NCBI GenBank assembly: GCA_012845835.1
Contig: JABAKD010000002.1
Location: forward strand, 24,656,518 to 24,720,517
Origin: Undaria pinnatifida
Taxonomy: Eukaryota > Sar > Phaeophyceae > Laminariales > Alariaceae
Reading direction: 5' to 3'
Length of the DNA stretch: 64,000 bases
Program-made: the position numbers and the translations under genes
Notes under the pieces: generated by a model
Database searches by the model: none
Seen by the model: only the letters and a program-made list of their open reading frames with translations
Told to the model about the DNA's origin: nothing
In this document: piece after piece, positions 11,860 through 24,920 of the stretch
Layout of the letters: each line of letters opens with the position of its first letter
How positions within the stretch are numbered: position 1 is the first letter of the stretch

Positions 11860-14800
11860 ACCCCACCCCACCGACATACATGACACACACATCAAAAACA
11901 GTCCAAAGAGAACGCCAACCAAGACACCACCGACAAAAAGATACTAGAGTAGCTATCCAGTTGGCCAGAGCCTGGTTTACGCGTATCCCATAATCAGAGT
12001 CCACGAGGGCGGGGATGCCACCCTCTAGTCAAACCCCGTGAAACCGTTTCCAAAAATGCATCTTGACAAATCCACACTTGATGTCACCCCACCCCGCCGA
12101 CATACATGACACATACATCAAAAACAGTCCCAAGAGAACGCCAACCAAGACACCACCGACAAAAGGATACTAGAGTAGCTATCCAGTTGGCGCCAGAGCC
12201 TGGTTTACGCGTATCCCATCATCAGAGTCCACGAGGGCGGGGATGCCACCCTCTAGTCAAACCCCATGGAACCGTTTCCAAAAATGCATCTCGACAAATC
12301 CACACTTGATGTAACCCCACCCCGCCGACATACATGACACACACATCAAGAACAGTCTCAAGAGAACGCCAACCAAGACACCACCGACAAAAGGATACTA
12401 GAGTAGCTATCCAGTTGGCGCCAGAGCCTGGTTTACGCGTATCCCATCATCAGAGTCCACGAGGGCGGGGATGCCACCCTCTAGTCAAACCCCGTGGAAC
12501 CGTTTCCAAAAATGCATCTTGACAAATCCACACTTGATGTCACCCCACCCCGCCGACATACATGACACACACATCAAAAACAGTCCCAAGAGAACGCCAA
12601 CCAAGACACCACCGACAAAAAGATACTAGAGTAGCTATCCAGTTGGCGCCAGAGCCTGGTTTACGCGTATCCCATCATCAGAGTCCACGAGGGCAGGGGA
12701 TGCCACCCTCTAGTCAAACCCCGTGGAACCGTTTCCAAAAATTCATCTTGACAAATCCACACTTGATGTCACCCCACCCCGCCGACATACATGACACATA
12801 CATCAAAAACAGTCCCAAGAGAACGCCAACCAAGACACCACCGACAAAAGGATACTAGAGTAGCTATCCAGTTGGCGCCAAAGCCTGAGTTAGGCGTATC
12901 CAATAATCAGAGTCCACGAGGGCGGGGATGCCACCCTCTAGTCAAACCCCGTGGAACCGTGTCCGAAAATGCATCTTGACAAATCCACACTTGATGTAAC
13001 CCCACCCCGCCGACATACATGACACATACATCAAAAACAGTCCCAAGAGAACGCCAACCAAGACACCACCGACAAAAGGATACTAGAGTAGCTATCCAGT
13101 TGGCGCCAGAGCCTGGTTTACGCGTATCCCATAATCAGAGTCCACGAGGGCGGGGATGCCACCCTCTAGTCAAACCCCGTGGAACCGTGTCCGAAAATGC
13201 ATCTCGACAAATCCACACTTGATGTAACCCCACCCCGCCGACATACATGACACAGACATCAAGAACAGTCCCAAGAGAACGCCAACCAAGACACCACCGA
13301 CAAAAGGATACTAGAGTAGCTATCCAGTTGGCGCCAGAGCCTGGTTTACGCGTATCCCATAATCAGAGTCCACGAGGGCAGGGGATGCCACCCTCTAGTC
13401 AAACCCCGTGGAACCGTGTCCGAAAATGCATCTCGACAAATCCACACTTGATGTCACCCCACCCCACCGACATACATGACACACACATCAAAAACAGTCC
13501 CAAGAGAACGCCAACCAAAACACCACCGACAAAAGGATACTAGAGTAGCTATCCAGTTGGCCAGAGCCTGGTTTACGCGTATCCCATAATCAGAGTCCAC
13601 GAGGGCGGGGATGCCACCCTCTAGTCAAACCCCGTGGAACCGTTTCCAAAAATGCATCTTGACAAATCCACACTTGATGTCACCCCACCCCGCCGACATA
13701 CATGACACATACATCAAAAACAGTCCCAAGAGAACGCCAACCAAGACACCACCGACAAAAGGATACTAGAGTAGCTATCCAGTTGGCGCCAAAGCCTGAG
13801 TTAGGCGTATCCAATAATCAGAGTCCACGAGGGCGGGGATGCCACCCTCTAGTCAAACCCCGTGGAACCGTGTCCGAAAATGCATCTCGACAAATCCACA
13901 CTTGATGTAACCCCACCCCGCCGACATACATGACACATACATCAAAAACAGTCCCAAGAGAACGCCAACCAAGACACCACCGACAAAAGGATACTAGAGT
14001 AGCTATCCAGTTGGCGCCAGAGCCTGGTTTACGCGTATCCCATAATCAGAGTCCACGAGGGCGGGGATGCCACCCTCTAGTCAAACCCCGTGGAACCGTT
14101 TCCAAAAATGCATCTTGACAAATCCACACTTGATGTCACCCCACCCCGCCGACATACATGACACATACATCAAAAACAGTCCCAAGAGAACGCCAACCAA
14201 GACACCACCGACAAAAGGATACTAGAGTAGCTATCCAGTTGGCGCCAGAGCCTGGTTTACGCGTATCCCATAATCAGAGTCCACGAGGACAGGGAATGCC
14301 ACCCTCTAGTCAAACCCCGTGGAACCGTGTCCGAAAATGCATCTTGACAAATCCACACTTGATGTCACCCCACCCCACCGACATACATGACACACACATC
14401 AAAAACAGTCCCAAGAGAACGCCAACCAAGACACCACCGACAAAAGGATACTAGAGTAGCTATCCAGTTGGCGCCAAGCCTGGTTTACGCGTATCCCATC
14501 ATCAGAGTCCACGAGGGCGGGGATGCCACCCTCCAGTCAAACCCCGTGGAACCGTTTCCAAAAATGCATCTTGACAAATCCACACTTGATGTCACCCCAC
14601 CCCGCCGACATACATGACACATACATCAAGAACAGTCCCAAGAGAACGCCAACCAAGACACCACCGACAAAAAGATACTAGAGTAGCTATCCAGTTGGCG
14701 CCAGAGCCTGGTTTACGCGTATCCCATAATCAGAGTCCACGAGGGCGGGGATGCCACCCTCTAGTCAAACCCCGTGGAACCGTGTCCGAAAATGCATCTT

Positions 14801-15990
14801 GACAAATCTACACTTGATGTCACCCCACCCCGCCGACATACATGACACATACATCAAAAACAGTCCCAAGAGAACGCCAACCAAGACACCACCGACAAAA
14901 GGATACTAGAGTAGCTATCCAGTTGGCGCCAGAGCCTGGTTTACGCGTATCTCATCATCAGAGTCCACGAGGACAGGGGATGCCACCCTCTAGTCAAACC
15001 CCGTGGAACCGTTTCCAAAAATGCATCTTGACAAATCCACATTTGTTGCAACCCCACCCCACCGACATACATGACACATACATCAAAAACAGTCCCAAGA
15101 GAACGCCAACCAAGACACCACCGACAAAAGGATACTAGAGTAGCTATCCAGTTGGCGCCAGAGCCTGGTTTACGCATATCCCATCATCAGAGTCCACGAG
15201 GGCAGGGGATGCCACCCTCTAGTCAAACCCCGTGGAACCGTTTCCAAAAATGCATCTTGACAAATCCACACTTGATGTCACCCCACCCCACCGACATACA
15301 TGACACATACATCAAAAACAGTCCCAAGAGAACGCCAACCAAAACACCACCGACAAAAGGATACTAGAGTAGCTATCCAGTTGGCGCCAGAGCCTGGTTT
15401 ACGCGTATCCCATAATCAGAGTCCACGAGGGCGAGGATGCCACCCTCTAGTCAAACCCCATGGAACCGTTTCCAAAAATGCATCTTGACAAATCCACACT
15501 TGATGTCACCCCACCCCGCCGACATACATGACACACACATCAAAAACAGTCCCAAGAGAACGCCAACCAAGACACCACCGACGAAAGGATACTAGAGTAG
15601 CTATCCAGTTGGCGCCAGAGCCTGGTTTACGCGTATCCCATCATCAGAGTCCACGAGGGCGGGGATGCCACCCTCTAGTCAAACCCCGTGGAACCGTTTC
15701 CGAAAATGCATCTCGACAAATCCACACTTGATGTCACCCCACCCCGCCGACATACATGACACACACATCAAAAACAGTCCCAAGAGAACGCCAACCAAGA
15801 CACCACCGACAAAAGGATACTAGAGTAGCTATCCAGTTGGCGCCAGAGCTTGGTTTACGCGTATCCCATAAACAGAGTCCACGAGGGCGGGGAATGCCAC
15901 CCTCTAGTCAAGCCCCGTGGAACCGTTTTCAGATTACAGTCAATCAAAATTCACAACTAATGTAACCCCACCCCGCCGACATACATGACA
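11860..15990 (+). repeat. 228-bp satellite array, about 18 units
   Basis: Units recur every 227-229 bp, with the word ATGACACA at 11878, 12106, 12334, 12562, 12791, 13019, 13247, 13474, 13702, 13930, 14158, 14387, 14614, 14842, 15071, 15300, 15528 and 15756; a last partial unit ends near 15990. Variants form a higher-order pattern: a divergent unit with GCCTGAGTTAGGCG occurs at 12791 and 13702, and the unit two after each carries an extra base in GGGCAGGGGATG or GGACAGGGAATG. This suggests expansion of a 4-unit, 911-bp block. The open frames it produces are by-products. Confidence 0.98.
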
Positions 15991-17985
15991 AAACGACATA
16001 AGCTCAACAGTAACGCACCCTCGGGGCTGCTCTTGGCCCACCCTAGTTCCAAATTCAATATCCTCGCCCGTACAAATCCTTCCCCTGCCCTTCCCTAAGA
16101 GAAACAACAGAACGCCTACGCCCTCCCTTGGCACTAACCCGCCCTCTCGCCTACCGATTATACCGCCCCCTATCCTCTACAGCAAGGGCGGGCCGAGTGT
16201 CCCTCCCTCCTCTGCCCATCACCCAATTCATTCCGCCAGTCCTCCGCCTACTACCCCTGCATCCCTTCGCCCTCTATCATCTCCCCCTTTCCCTCCCTGT
16301 CCGGGCAGCTACTTGCTTCGTTCTCTCCTTCTCCCTCTTGATCAATTGTTCCACCACATTTCTATTGCTTAGACAACTCACTAACCAATCGAGAGAACGG
16401 CCCTTTAGCTTCGCCGTCTAAACTTGTTCCCTAACCGTATTGAGCACGTACTATACGAGTCCTATTGAGTGTGCTATTGCACACGTGTGCCTATTAATAG
16501 TGCTCCTTTTTCAGCCGACAAACCAGGGCGCGGTTTGGAATGGCGGCGAACGCAGCAGAGCGTACAACACCAACTTATGCAACATACATATTATTTCGCT
16601 CGGCTACAAACTAAAAAGAAATAAAAAAACGCATATTTGAAATGTGAAAAGGAGCACACAAACAAAACAAACAACAAACAAACGCAAACAAAAAATCAGC
16701 AAAATGCAAAATACAAAATACTCAAACAGACACATCAGAACCCAACGCCAACAACCGGAACGCAGTGTGGAAGGGCAACAAAGAAAACGATCCGAAAAAA
16801 AGCGTCAACATGCAAAAAAGAAAACGATCCGACAGGAACAGCACCAAAATGCAGCATCCGACAAAATGTTCAAAAAAATGTAAATAATCGAAATAAAAAG
16901 CAACAAAACGCAAAAAAAAACAAGAGCAAAAAAAATGCACCACAATGAGAATTGCAACACAACGCAAATACAAAACTGCAGCCAAGACCCAAGCACCAAC
17001 CAAACGTAACTATTGTATTGAATTTGGCGCAAGAAAACAACCAACAAAAACTTCACAACGCTATCCACTCCCACTGTGAGATAAGATAGACGACAACGAA
17101 CATCGCGACTTCCTGTTTGTGGGGGGCCTAACCAATGTACGCAGGTCTGGCGATGGAGAGGGTTTCTCCCTACACCAGCAACAACGGCATACTACAACAG
17201 AAAAAAAGCGAAGCGGGGTGGGGGGGAGGGAGAGAGGACCGATTGCCTTCAACAAGCTCAGCCCCGGTACAGTGCAGCGCACATATATGTACAACAGCTG
17301 CACTGCACACACCAGCCAGGAATCTGCCATAACCGAGCATACGGCGCGTACTTAAAAAGAGGCGCCAGTCTCTAGCAACAGCATCACAAAGGGGCGGAAG
17401 ATATAGAATCATTCCCAAACACAGCAGGCACTCCGTCCAGGCACGTTGCAACGTATGTACACTCCGCACACCGGCCTGGACGCTGCATGGCTGCTGCCCC
17501 AACGCCTGACACGCTCCCCTCCCGAACCCCCGCATCTAAACACGCAACATGCGCTCCACCCTGGCTCGGTATCGAGCACATATCGTATCATACAACAAAC
17601 TATACGTACGCCAGCCCGGACAAGAGGCCACATCGCCCGATCGACCCCTTCCCTACAACGCTAGCGCTTGCGCGACGCACATAAAAAAAACTCCCGCAAA
17701 CATTTTGCCCACGCGATTTCCATCGTTCTCCTCTTACCGCATCAGGCGGGCGAAAAAGACAGCGTGATGAAGGAAAGCCACGGTTTACTGCTAACGCCAG
17801 CAACAACAACTGTACTCAACTGGTTCACATGCCTAGAAAAAATAAAATGGCATTGTAACTATTAATACCGCTGCTCCTTCACACTTTGACGGTGGCACAA
17901 TTTGTGCTGTACGCGACAGAACCAACATTGATGGTGGCACAACTGGTGCTGCACCCTACGACATGGACGGCGGCATGCTATACAT
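15991..17985. other. No gene recognised; A-rich tract
   Basis: Pyrimidine-rich at first, then a strongly A-rich block with CAAACAAAC-type words at 16640-16935. No coding support. Confidence 0.6.
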
Positions 17986-18410
17986 AATTTTTTATTATAT
18001 GTAAAATCAAACATGCTGCATCTGTGTACGAAACATAATGTCCGGTATGAAACGTACACATGGTGCTGCATCCTAGTCGTAAAAGAAAATAACAAAACAA
18101 CTCCAACCGCCACACCCATACGTAATGTACAACCTGTACCTGGTATAACACAAAGAATTTACAGTGCTGCATCCTACTATAGTTATACATGACCTTTTAG
18201 GACACAAAAATCAAACCTGCTGAATCCGCGTACGATACATAATGCCCCGAATGAGACAAACACATCGTGCTGCATCCTATTAATAGTCAAAAAACAAAAT
18301 CGTAAAACAACTCCAACCTCCACATCCACACATAATATCTTACCCGTATGAAAAGAACCATGTACAGTGCTGCATCCTAGTCGTAACAATAAAAAGCATC
18401 ATAAAGCAAC
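17986..18410 (+). repeat. Imperfect tandem duplication, about 205 bp
   Basis: Shared ordered words: AAAATCAAAC, CATAATG, GTGCTGCATCCTA, AAAACAACTCCAACC and CAGTGCTGCATCCTA, at about 18010-18190 and 18213-18395. Confidence 0.8.
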
Positions 18411-19584
18411 TCCAACATCCACCACTAACCGGCACAAGAACGTAGGGCAAGTTATCACGGCGGCAACCAAAACCGCCCTCGCAATTCATAAATCGCTTGC
18501 CACAAAGCATAAAGTAGTAGGGAAAACAATACAAGAAGGTTGAGAGAGCGAGCTGTGGGAGAAAACACGCCGCCCGGAGAGCTCCTGAAGGAAACCACCT
18601 CTACGTTCAACGTTCTACAATCCACCGCCTCTTTTCCTTTTCCGTCTTCTCCATGACCCCTCCCCCCCCAAACAAAAACATGGCAGGCGAGCCATGTCCA
18701 TATTTCCTCCTCTTCGTCCCATCTTCTCCAAAACAAATGGAATATAGCGGGCGAGCTATTTCCTCCAGATCGATCTCTTCCGAAAAACAACATCCTCCAA
18801 AACAAGATCCTCTTGAAATAAAAAACAGTGCATTGGGCATACCAGGTACCAGGTACACTGTACGGGCGAGGATCATTCACCTCCAAAAGAAACTGCGTGC
18901 CCGCTTTCTTCCTCCTTCCTTCTCCCTCCCGCCCTCCCTCGCTTCCCCTTCCCCTTTTCAATGCTTTTTATTTTGTTTCTTTTCATTTCATTTGTTCCCG
19001 CCACCGGCACCATCAACGCGGCCTACGCTGCTTCCATCCTCGCCTTCACCGCGGGTGCCACCACCACCGCTGCCAACGCCACCACCGCCATCTACCGCTG
19101 CTGCTGCTGCTGCGGCTTCAGTTGCGGCTGGCGCGGCGTTCCACCCCTCCAAACCACGAGCCGCTGCCACCATCTACTCCTGCACTTGTCCGGCGAGCTC
19201 GCTCGAGAAGAGCGGCGGGTTCCCGGCGAGGCTCTGCCGTTGGGGCCTATCCCCACCGGCCGGGGACGCACCACGGGCAGAGTGCGCGGCCCCGCGGCAG
19301 TTGTTTGCGCAAGCGCCTGCAGAGGGCGGCTAGCTGGGGCGTACTTGGTATGGGTCCGGGGGCGGAGGCGGTGGCAGTGGCGGGATCCAGTTGTAGTCCT
19401 CGGGCCGTCCTTCGCCATGTAATCCACTGTAGACAAGGCAGCCCTGGTTTCTGCTCCTGTTCGTGTTCACATTCGCCAGCACGGGAGGAAGGGAGGCAGG
19501 GGGGGGGCGGGGGGGGACTCATTGGTTGCTTGCCTTCGTCATTTGACCATTTTGGCCACGCATCCCTTTTGAGACGGAGGCAGG
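18411..19584. other. No gene recognised; GC-rich block
   Basis: A GC-rich stretch (about 19000-19430) is open in several frames on both strands. The plus-strand frame from 18961 starts with a hydrophobic MLFILFLFISFV run, but no splice-supported or family-supported gene was found. Confidence 0.45.
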
Positions 19585-20420
19585 GTGAAGGGTAACGCCC
19601 GGGGGAGGGGTTCTATCGCCTTGTAGTATGTTTGAAGGATCGACCAAGTTCGAACGACGGTGCAGAAAAAACGCGAGTACAGCAGATTGCATTGTGCTGG
19701 TACTTTCAAGGATGAGGTTGAGGTCACGACGTATGATACACTGTAGCTGGTATATATTATGATATGCAATCGCTAACACGATACGTACAAGAATTCCCCC
19801 CGGTCTCAAAAAAAAAAAAAAAACGAACCGGAGAATTCTTGAAATACCTTGCGTGTATTAACATGGTATCATTTACCAAGGTAGATGACAAAATGATATC
19901 TAATGGGTCAAAAAGGGAATTACGCCTCCAGTACCTATCCAGTACCTCAGCAGCAGCCGAGCGCCGTCCCGTCGCCACTCTATCCACCGTAGTTGCGGCG
20001 GCCGTCGCTTCCACTCCTCTTGCTCCTGCTTCCATTCCCGCCGGTAAACGGTAGCGGGAAGGGGGAGATTTTACGCCCCCCCATCCCCCCGCTACCCTTT
20101 ACCGGCAGGAACGGGAACAGTTACTTGTAACAGGAGTGGAGACGAGAACCGCCCTATCGACGGTGGATAGAGCGGAGACGGACAGCGCGAGAGTTAGCCT
20201 GGAGGGGGGGGGAGGACTTGCTTTAGTTATTCGAGCATTGACCGAAAGTTATCCCGTTCAGAACGGAGCGGGGTGCGGGGGGGGGGGGGTTAAAGAGAAG
20301 CGCTTGGGGGGGCGGGGTTCTACTTACATATAGCATGTTTGGAGGATCGATCAAGGGTGAACGGTGGTGCCGTGTTGTACGAGTAAAACAGAATAAGATC
20401 ATACTGGCATGAGGCAAGAT
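19585..20420 (+). repeat. Composite of direct and inverted repeats
   Basis: Direct copies of GTATGTTTGAAGGATCGACC / GCATGTTTGGAGGATCGATC lie at about 19627 and 20334. Between them an inverted repeat joins about 19960-20055 to 20090-20190, with CTCTATCCACCGT, CCACTCCT and CCGGTAAA in both arms. It could be a decayed mobile element; no coding region is seen. Confidence 0.7.
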
Positions 20421-20454
20421 TAAATAATAAAATGTGATAACAGAAAACAGGTAC

Positions 20455-21066
20455 CTTAAGTCTCCGTGGGCTCGCTTTGCCCAGTTTTGTTTGGCTTTTA
20501 AAGTGGGAAAAAAGGCTATGGTGGACTTTTCGCCTGTAAAAAAAAAAAAAATGTTCTCGAGTTCCTTTTGAGGCTAAAAAGAACAAAAATGGGCGGACCA
20601 CAGAATAAAGTGTTTTCGACATTTTTAACTCGAATTTTGAACAATCGGCTAGATCGCAAGGAAACGCGTTTGCTGGTGGGAAGCAGGTTAGCTGAGCCTC
20701 CGTGGGCTCGTTTATCCCAGATTTTTGGGCTAAAAAATATATAAAGGCTCTGGCGGAATTTCCGACTTTTGTTCATAAAAACCCAAAAACCTTGTGCTGG
20801 GTTCTGGGTTGCGTGTGCTGCTGTGCGCTCGAAAAAACAGGGTGCGTATATCATTTATTGGTGTTAGTGCACAGGGGTTGGATAAGAAAAGGCTAATTCA
20901 TTAAAAAAAAGTTGGCTCTGGGGGTTGAAAATAGGTCCCGTCCCCGAAAAATAGCCCCCAAATCGTTTTCCTAGGCTCTTTATAAAACACCTGTTACTGG
21001 GCCCCAAAAACCGACAAAAGGCTCGTTCATGCTTTTGAGGTTAAATCCCACGGAGGCTCAGCCCAT
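20455..21066 (+). repeat. Repeat pair with terminal inverted repeats
   Basis: CTCCGTGGGCTCGCTTTGCCCAG at about 20461 is echoed by CTCCGTGGGCTCGTTTATCCCAG at 20698. The second unit ends near 21064 with CCCACGGAGGCTCAGC, the inverse of its start. The interval 20692-21066 may be a short DNA transposon; no target-site duplication was seen. Confidence 0.6.
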
Positions 21067-22033
21067 AGACTACACAGACTGGTTCACGATAAAGCGCCCA
21101 TTTTGTTTCTCCCCGGCGAGTACAGCTTACAGAATCTATGTACTCGAACGTCAGCTATTCTATTATCATACTGACTCCCGCGAACAGCGGAAGAGCGTGG
21201 CATGGCTACGATTAATTTAGAGGCCTGGGACAGGGACCAGCGACGAAAATGTGCCTCCAATACCCAGGGGGCCTCGAAAAAAGCCAACAACAACAGCAGT
21301 CAGGCGTTTTCAAGGGTCATCCCACGCCAGGGGCTGAACTTTTTGAGACAAACGTTTCTGAGCGATCTGAGCGATCTGCCCGGTTGAGCTCGTCAAGAGT
21401 GAAACTATCGGCTACGAGAGCATCACAATTTTACGAGCATATCTGTTTTGGGACTAACAACGTTAATAGCGCATAGAATCGTTGCTCGGGTTGCGCGAAC
21501 GACTGCACCTTGGAAGTTATGCGTCGGGTGAGAAATTGAGCCCATGCTAAGAGCTCCGAAAAGTTGTTATAATCTGTTGCGCCCCTATTAAGAGCATGGG
21601 ATGGCACGGAAGTTTATTGCTATTTTCATTTCTATGGCCAAGCCGACCTGGTACGTACTCCCAAAGCATGCATGTCTGTACAAGTTTTCGTGCAATTCTT
21701 CACAAAAATTGACGAGAGTTGTACGTATCGTTATCAAGCAGGATGTTACGCCCCAAATCGATTTAGTACTGAAACGAGGCAGCGCAGCAAAACTACGCCT
21801 TTTTTCCGCACAAAAGCTTCGACCGTCCACACCATTGTGTTTCGATTCAAACCTCGAGTTTTTTTTCCTTCCTAGTGGTAGCAGGTGCCTTCTATAGTGC
21901 ACGATTTTTTTTGTTATATACATGCAGTATATGGTATAGCTGTTCTGTACCGCACGCGAAATCATTGAGCAAGGAAAGGGTAAGAGACAAGTGCTCTTCG
22001 GTAAGGGAAAACACATTATTTTTGGCATACATT

Positions 22034-23043
22034 TGAAAGGCTTATCACAGTGACCGATAATCGAGACGGGACGGGACGGGACTGCTTTGACTTGTTTGGG
22101 CGGGAAAAAAAATTGAAGACGGGACGGGACGGTAAAATGACGACCAAACAGGTGTCGAGCCGGGACGGTAAATTTCAGGGGGGCAGATTTCACGACGGGA
22201 CGGGACGGTACAGCAGTACACTGGATTTTATTTTCTCGACGGGACGGGACGGTAAAATTCAACTGGATATTTTTCACGACGGGACGGGACGGTAAATGCA
22301 ATTTTTTACGCGACTGGACGGGACGGTACGGTACGGTAAATACAGTTGCCGGGGCAGCTGGTAGCTCTTCTGATGCCTGTGCTTGCGCTGTGGTGCTGGT
22401 GGCTATCGTGGTTGTGGGAGTGGTGGTGGTGGGGTGGGCGACGGCTGTGGCGGTGGCGATGCTGGTGCTGGTGCTGGTTGCTCAGCCGCGCTCGTGAGAT
22501 ACGCATCCATGGCGTGGTGCCGGCCACGACTGTGATGTGTGTGGTCTGGTGTGTTGGTGCGAGCGGTTGGCTGGTGGGCGTTGCCACTGAAATCATATGA
22601 AGTTAATAATATAGTCTATACATCATTTTTTTTCCATTTTTTCACGTTTTTATATTTCCGTATTTCGTAAATTCGTATAAATTAAATTTAATGTACACAC
22701 TTCGAAGTACCAATCTGCTGTGAAAATTGTAAACAAAGTGAATTTCCGATGTGAAAAACGAAATTTCATAAATTCGTAAGTTCTTGATGGGAATGGACGG
22801 GAAGAGACAACGGGCGGGGGTGAATCTTGGGCGGGAGGGGGGCAAGTTTTGTCGGCGGGACGGGACGGTAAAGACAGCGGTGCACGCTTGGATGACGGGA
22901 CGGGACGGTAATGTACAACGGGAGGGATTTTATTTGGTTGACGGGACGGGGCGACGGGACCAGGTTGACGACGGTTTTACCGTCCCGTCCCGTCCGGCCG
23001 TTAGCGTCGCTCCCGTCCCGTCAAAATACCGTGATAAGGCCTG
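22034..23043 (+). mobile_element. Possible TIR element full of GACGGGACGGGAC words
   Basis: Left end AAAGGCTTATCACAGT, right end ACCGTGATAAGGCCT (reverse of AGGCCTTATCACGGT). Copies of CGACGGGACGGGACGGTAAA recur every 35-60 bases at 22066-22325 and 22855-22960, with inverted copies at about 22975-23020. The middle (22340-22850) lacks them and may be an insertion. No target-site duplication or transposase seen. Confidence 0.5.
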
Positions 23044-24551
23044 ATAATTGGGTTTTTGACTGGCGGGGCTCCCCCCAACCACGTAAGCCACCCAATATTG
23101 TTGAAAACCAGTGTGCTTTACCTATATGTATTCGTTCTACACGCAGACCAGCCGATTGTTTTGTGCATCGGATTGCACTTTCATGGTTTCTCCAAATCAG
23201 CATACATCAACATTTCTTACGTGAAAAGAAGATTCATGAAAAAATATGTGCACCCCTGCTGTACCGTAGCCATGCGTGTAGAGGGTCGGTGCGTCACTCG
23301 CGCACCTTTTCAAGGTACAGTGTCGCCAGGTTCCAGATCCTCCAGCGCCCCTCGTGCGAGGTGCAAAAGAGATGGACCTTGGTCAGCGACAGCTTGGTGG
23401 TGGTGGTGGTGTGCTCTTGCTGGCCGAGTAAAGGAAGACCTTGGTGCACCCACACGACGCCTTCGGGACATCCCACACCTATCAATACCACCAACGCCAA
23501 AAGAACATGCGGCGAAGCGTAAGAAACTACAACACGACATACAGTAACAGTATGAACAAAAGGAAGATGACCAGACCACGACGAAAAGGGAAGGGCGGAG
23601 CAAAAGGGCAGCAGCAGGTGGATTATATCGATGCTTCAGTAAGATAAGTCGGAAGCAGGTACAGAAATCACCTATTAATAGCACAAAACAAACAGGAGTC
23701 TTTTTTGGCATAAAAAGTGTTTAAAACGGACGTATCCCCGATACCTAACACACGCACGGAATGTCCGGCCATTTTTCAGACGATAAGGCACACGTGGACT
23801 ATTATAGAAGAAACGAGACAACGGTGGCACACGCGGCGAGGAGCAGCGAGGGTGGTTGTTCTCAGGCAAGAGAGCAGAGAGAAGTGGGAGGTGGCAGTTT
23901 ATGTATGATTCCCGTACTGCTACGATATGATACCAGTAGATAGGTACTCATAGATTGAGTGTGGGCGAAAACCTCCGCGGTGGTTTTTCAAAAGGAAGCA
24001 AACAACCAAGCGCGCGGGAAAAAGACGGGGCACACAGCGCGGCAATCAGTCTCCAGGATCAAAACGAAAACTGCAACACCCACAGCCATCGCAACACCCG
24101 AAAAGCGCAAGCATGGCCTGCCACCTGGGAAGTATTCATGGTGTAGCTGTTTGCTCAGCATAGCCACTACTATTGCGAACATTGGCTGGACGTTGAATGT
24201 AGTCAGCCTCCCCGGCTCGTTTGCTCGGTTCGGAAAAAGCAAGTCGACGATGCAGCATGCAGCAGTGATGAGGTGATAAAATAAGAGATGAACTCACCGT
24301 TTTCTTTTTTTCGAGATGGAAAATCTTTGCGAACCACAAGCAAGCGCCGGGCGGGCGGGGTGGCTGCTGCAGAACCGGCCGACCATCGATCCTTCCGCTA
24401 TTATCCCCAGCGTTGCCCTCCGACGTGCCGACCCCGGGTGGGGTTGAGGTCGGCACGTCGGAATGGCATGGCGCCCCACCATCGAACATGTGTAAGAACC
24501 CTTTTCCCTCTGGAAAATGCCGCTGGCTTTTCTATAAACTCCGTTTCTACG
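23044..24551. other. No gene recognised
   Basis: Short frames only. Contains a perfect hairpin at 24419-24462, listed separately. Confidence 0.5.
24419..24462. repeat. Perfect 15-bp inverted repeat, 14-base loop
   Basis: TCCGACGTGCCGACC at 24419-24433 is the exact reverse complement of 24448-24462. Confidence 0.97.
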
Positions 24552-24920
24552 GTGACGAGTAGGGCCTTATCCAATAAGCTAGCATATCTTTTGGCTTATA
24601 TTGCCTTTTTGAGCTTATGGGAAAACTTATGCCCGACCGAGCATAGCCACCATGCCAAATAGCTTACGTGGGAGCATAACAAGGGAAATCGAGCATAAAA
24701 GGTGGTTATGCCCGCCTCCATTTCAGGTGTATATGTTCGAATGGTTGTCTGGCAGCATGGTGGAGACGCCAAATGGGTGGCCGCACGGTAAAATAATGCA
24801 ATTCACGAGGCTTAATTACACCCATTCATTGTCGGCTCTGTTTATCGCGATATTGGACAGTTAGTTCTACATAAGAACACTTAAACACGCACACAAACGC
24901 GCGCGCGCCCACGCGCCCAC

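Noticed and set aside
11878-15965. Repeated open frames of 62-98 codons in each satellite unit
   Set aside because: They are the same frame of a 228-bp non-coding repeat (76 codons per unit), interrupted by stops in each unit, with no domain and no start or splice context.
18653-19595. Long overlapping frames with a possible signal peptide (MLFILFLFISFV)
   Set aside because: The stretch is open in several frames on both strands because of GC-rich low complexity; no domain or splice evidence singles out one.
21588-22301. 237-codon minus-strand frame rich in VPSRP
   Set aside because: The repeated VPSRP peptides come from the GACGGGACGG words of a repeat element; no other protein-like features.
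22060-22330. CRISPR-like array of GACGGGACGGGACGGTAAA with spacers
   Set aside because: Repeat length and spacing vary, copies are inverted nearby, it sits between terminal inverted repeats, and the DNA is clearly eukaryotic.
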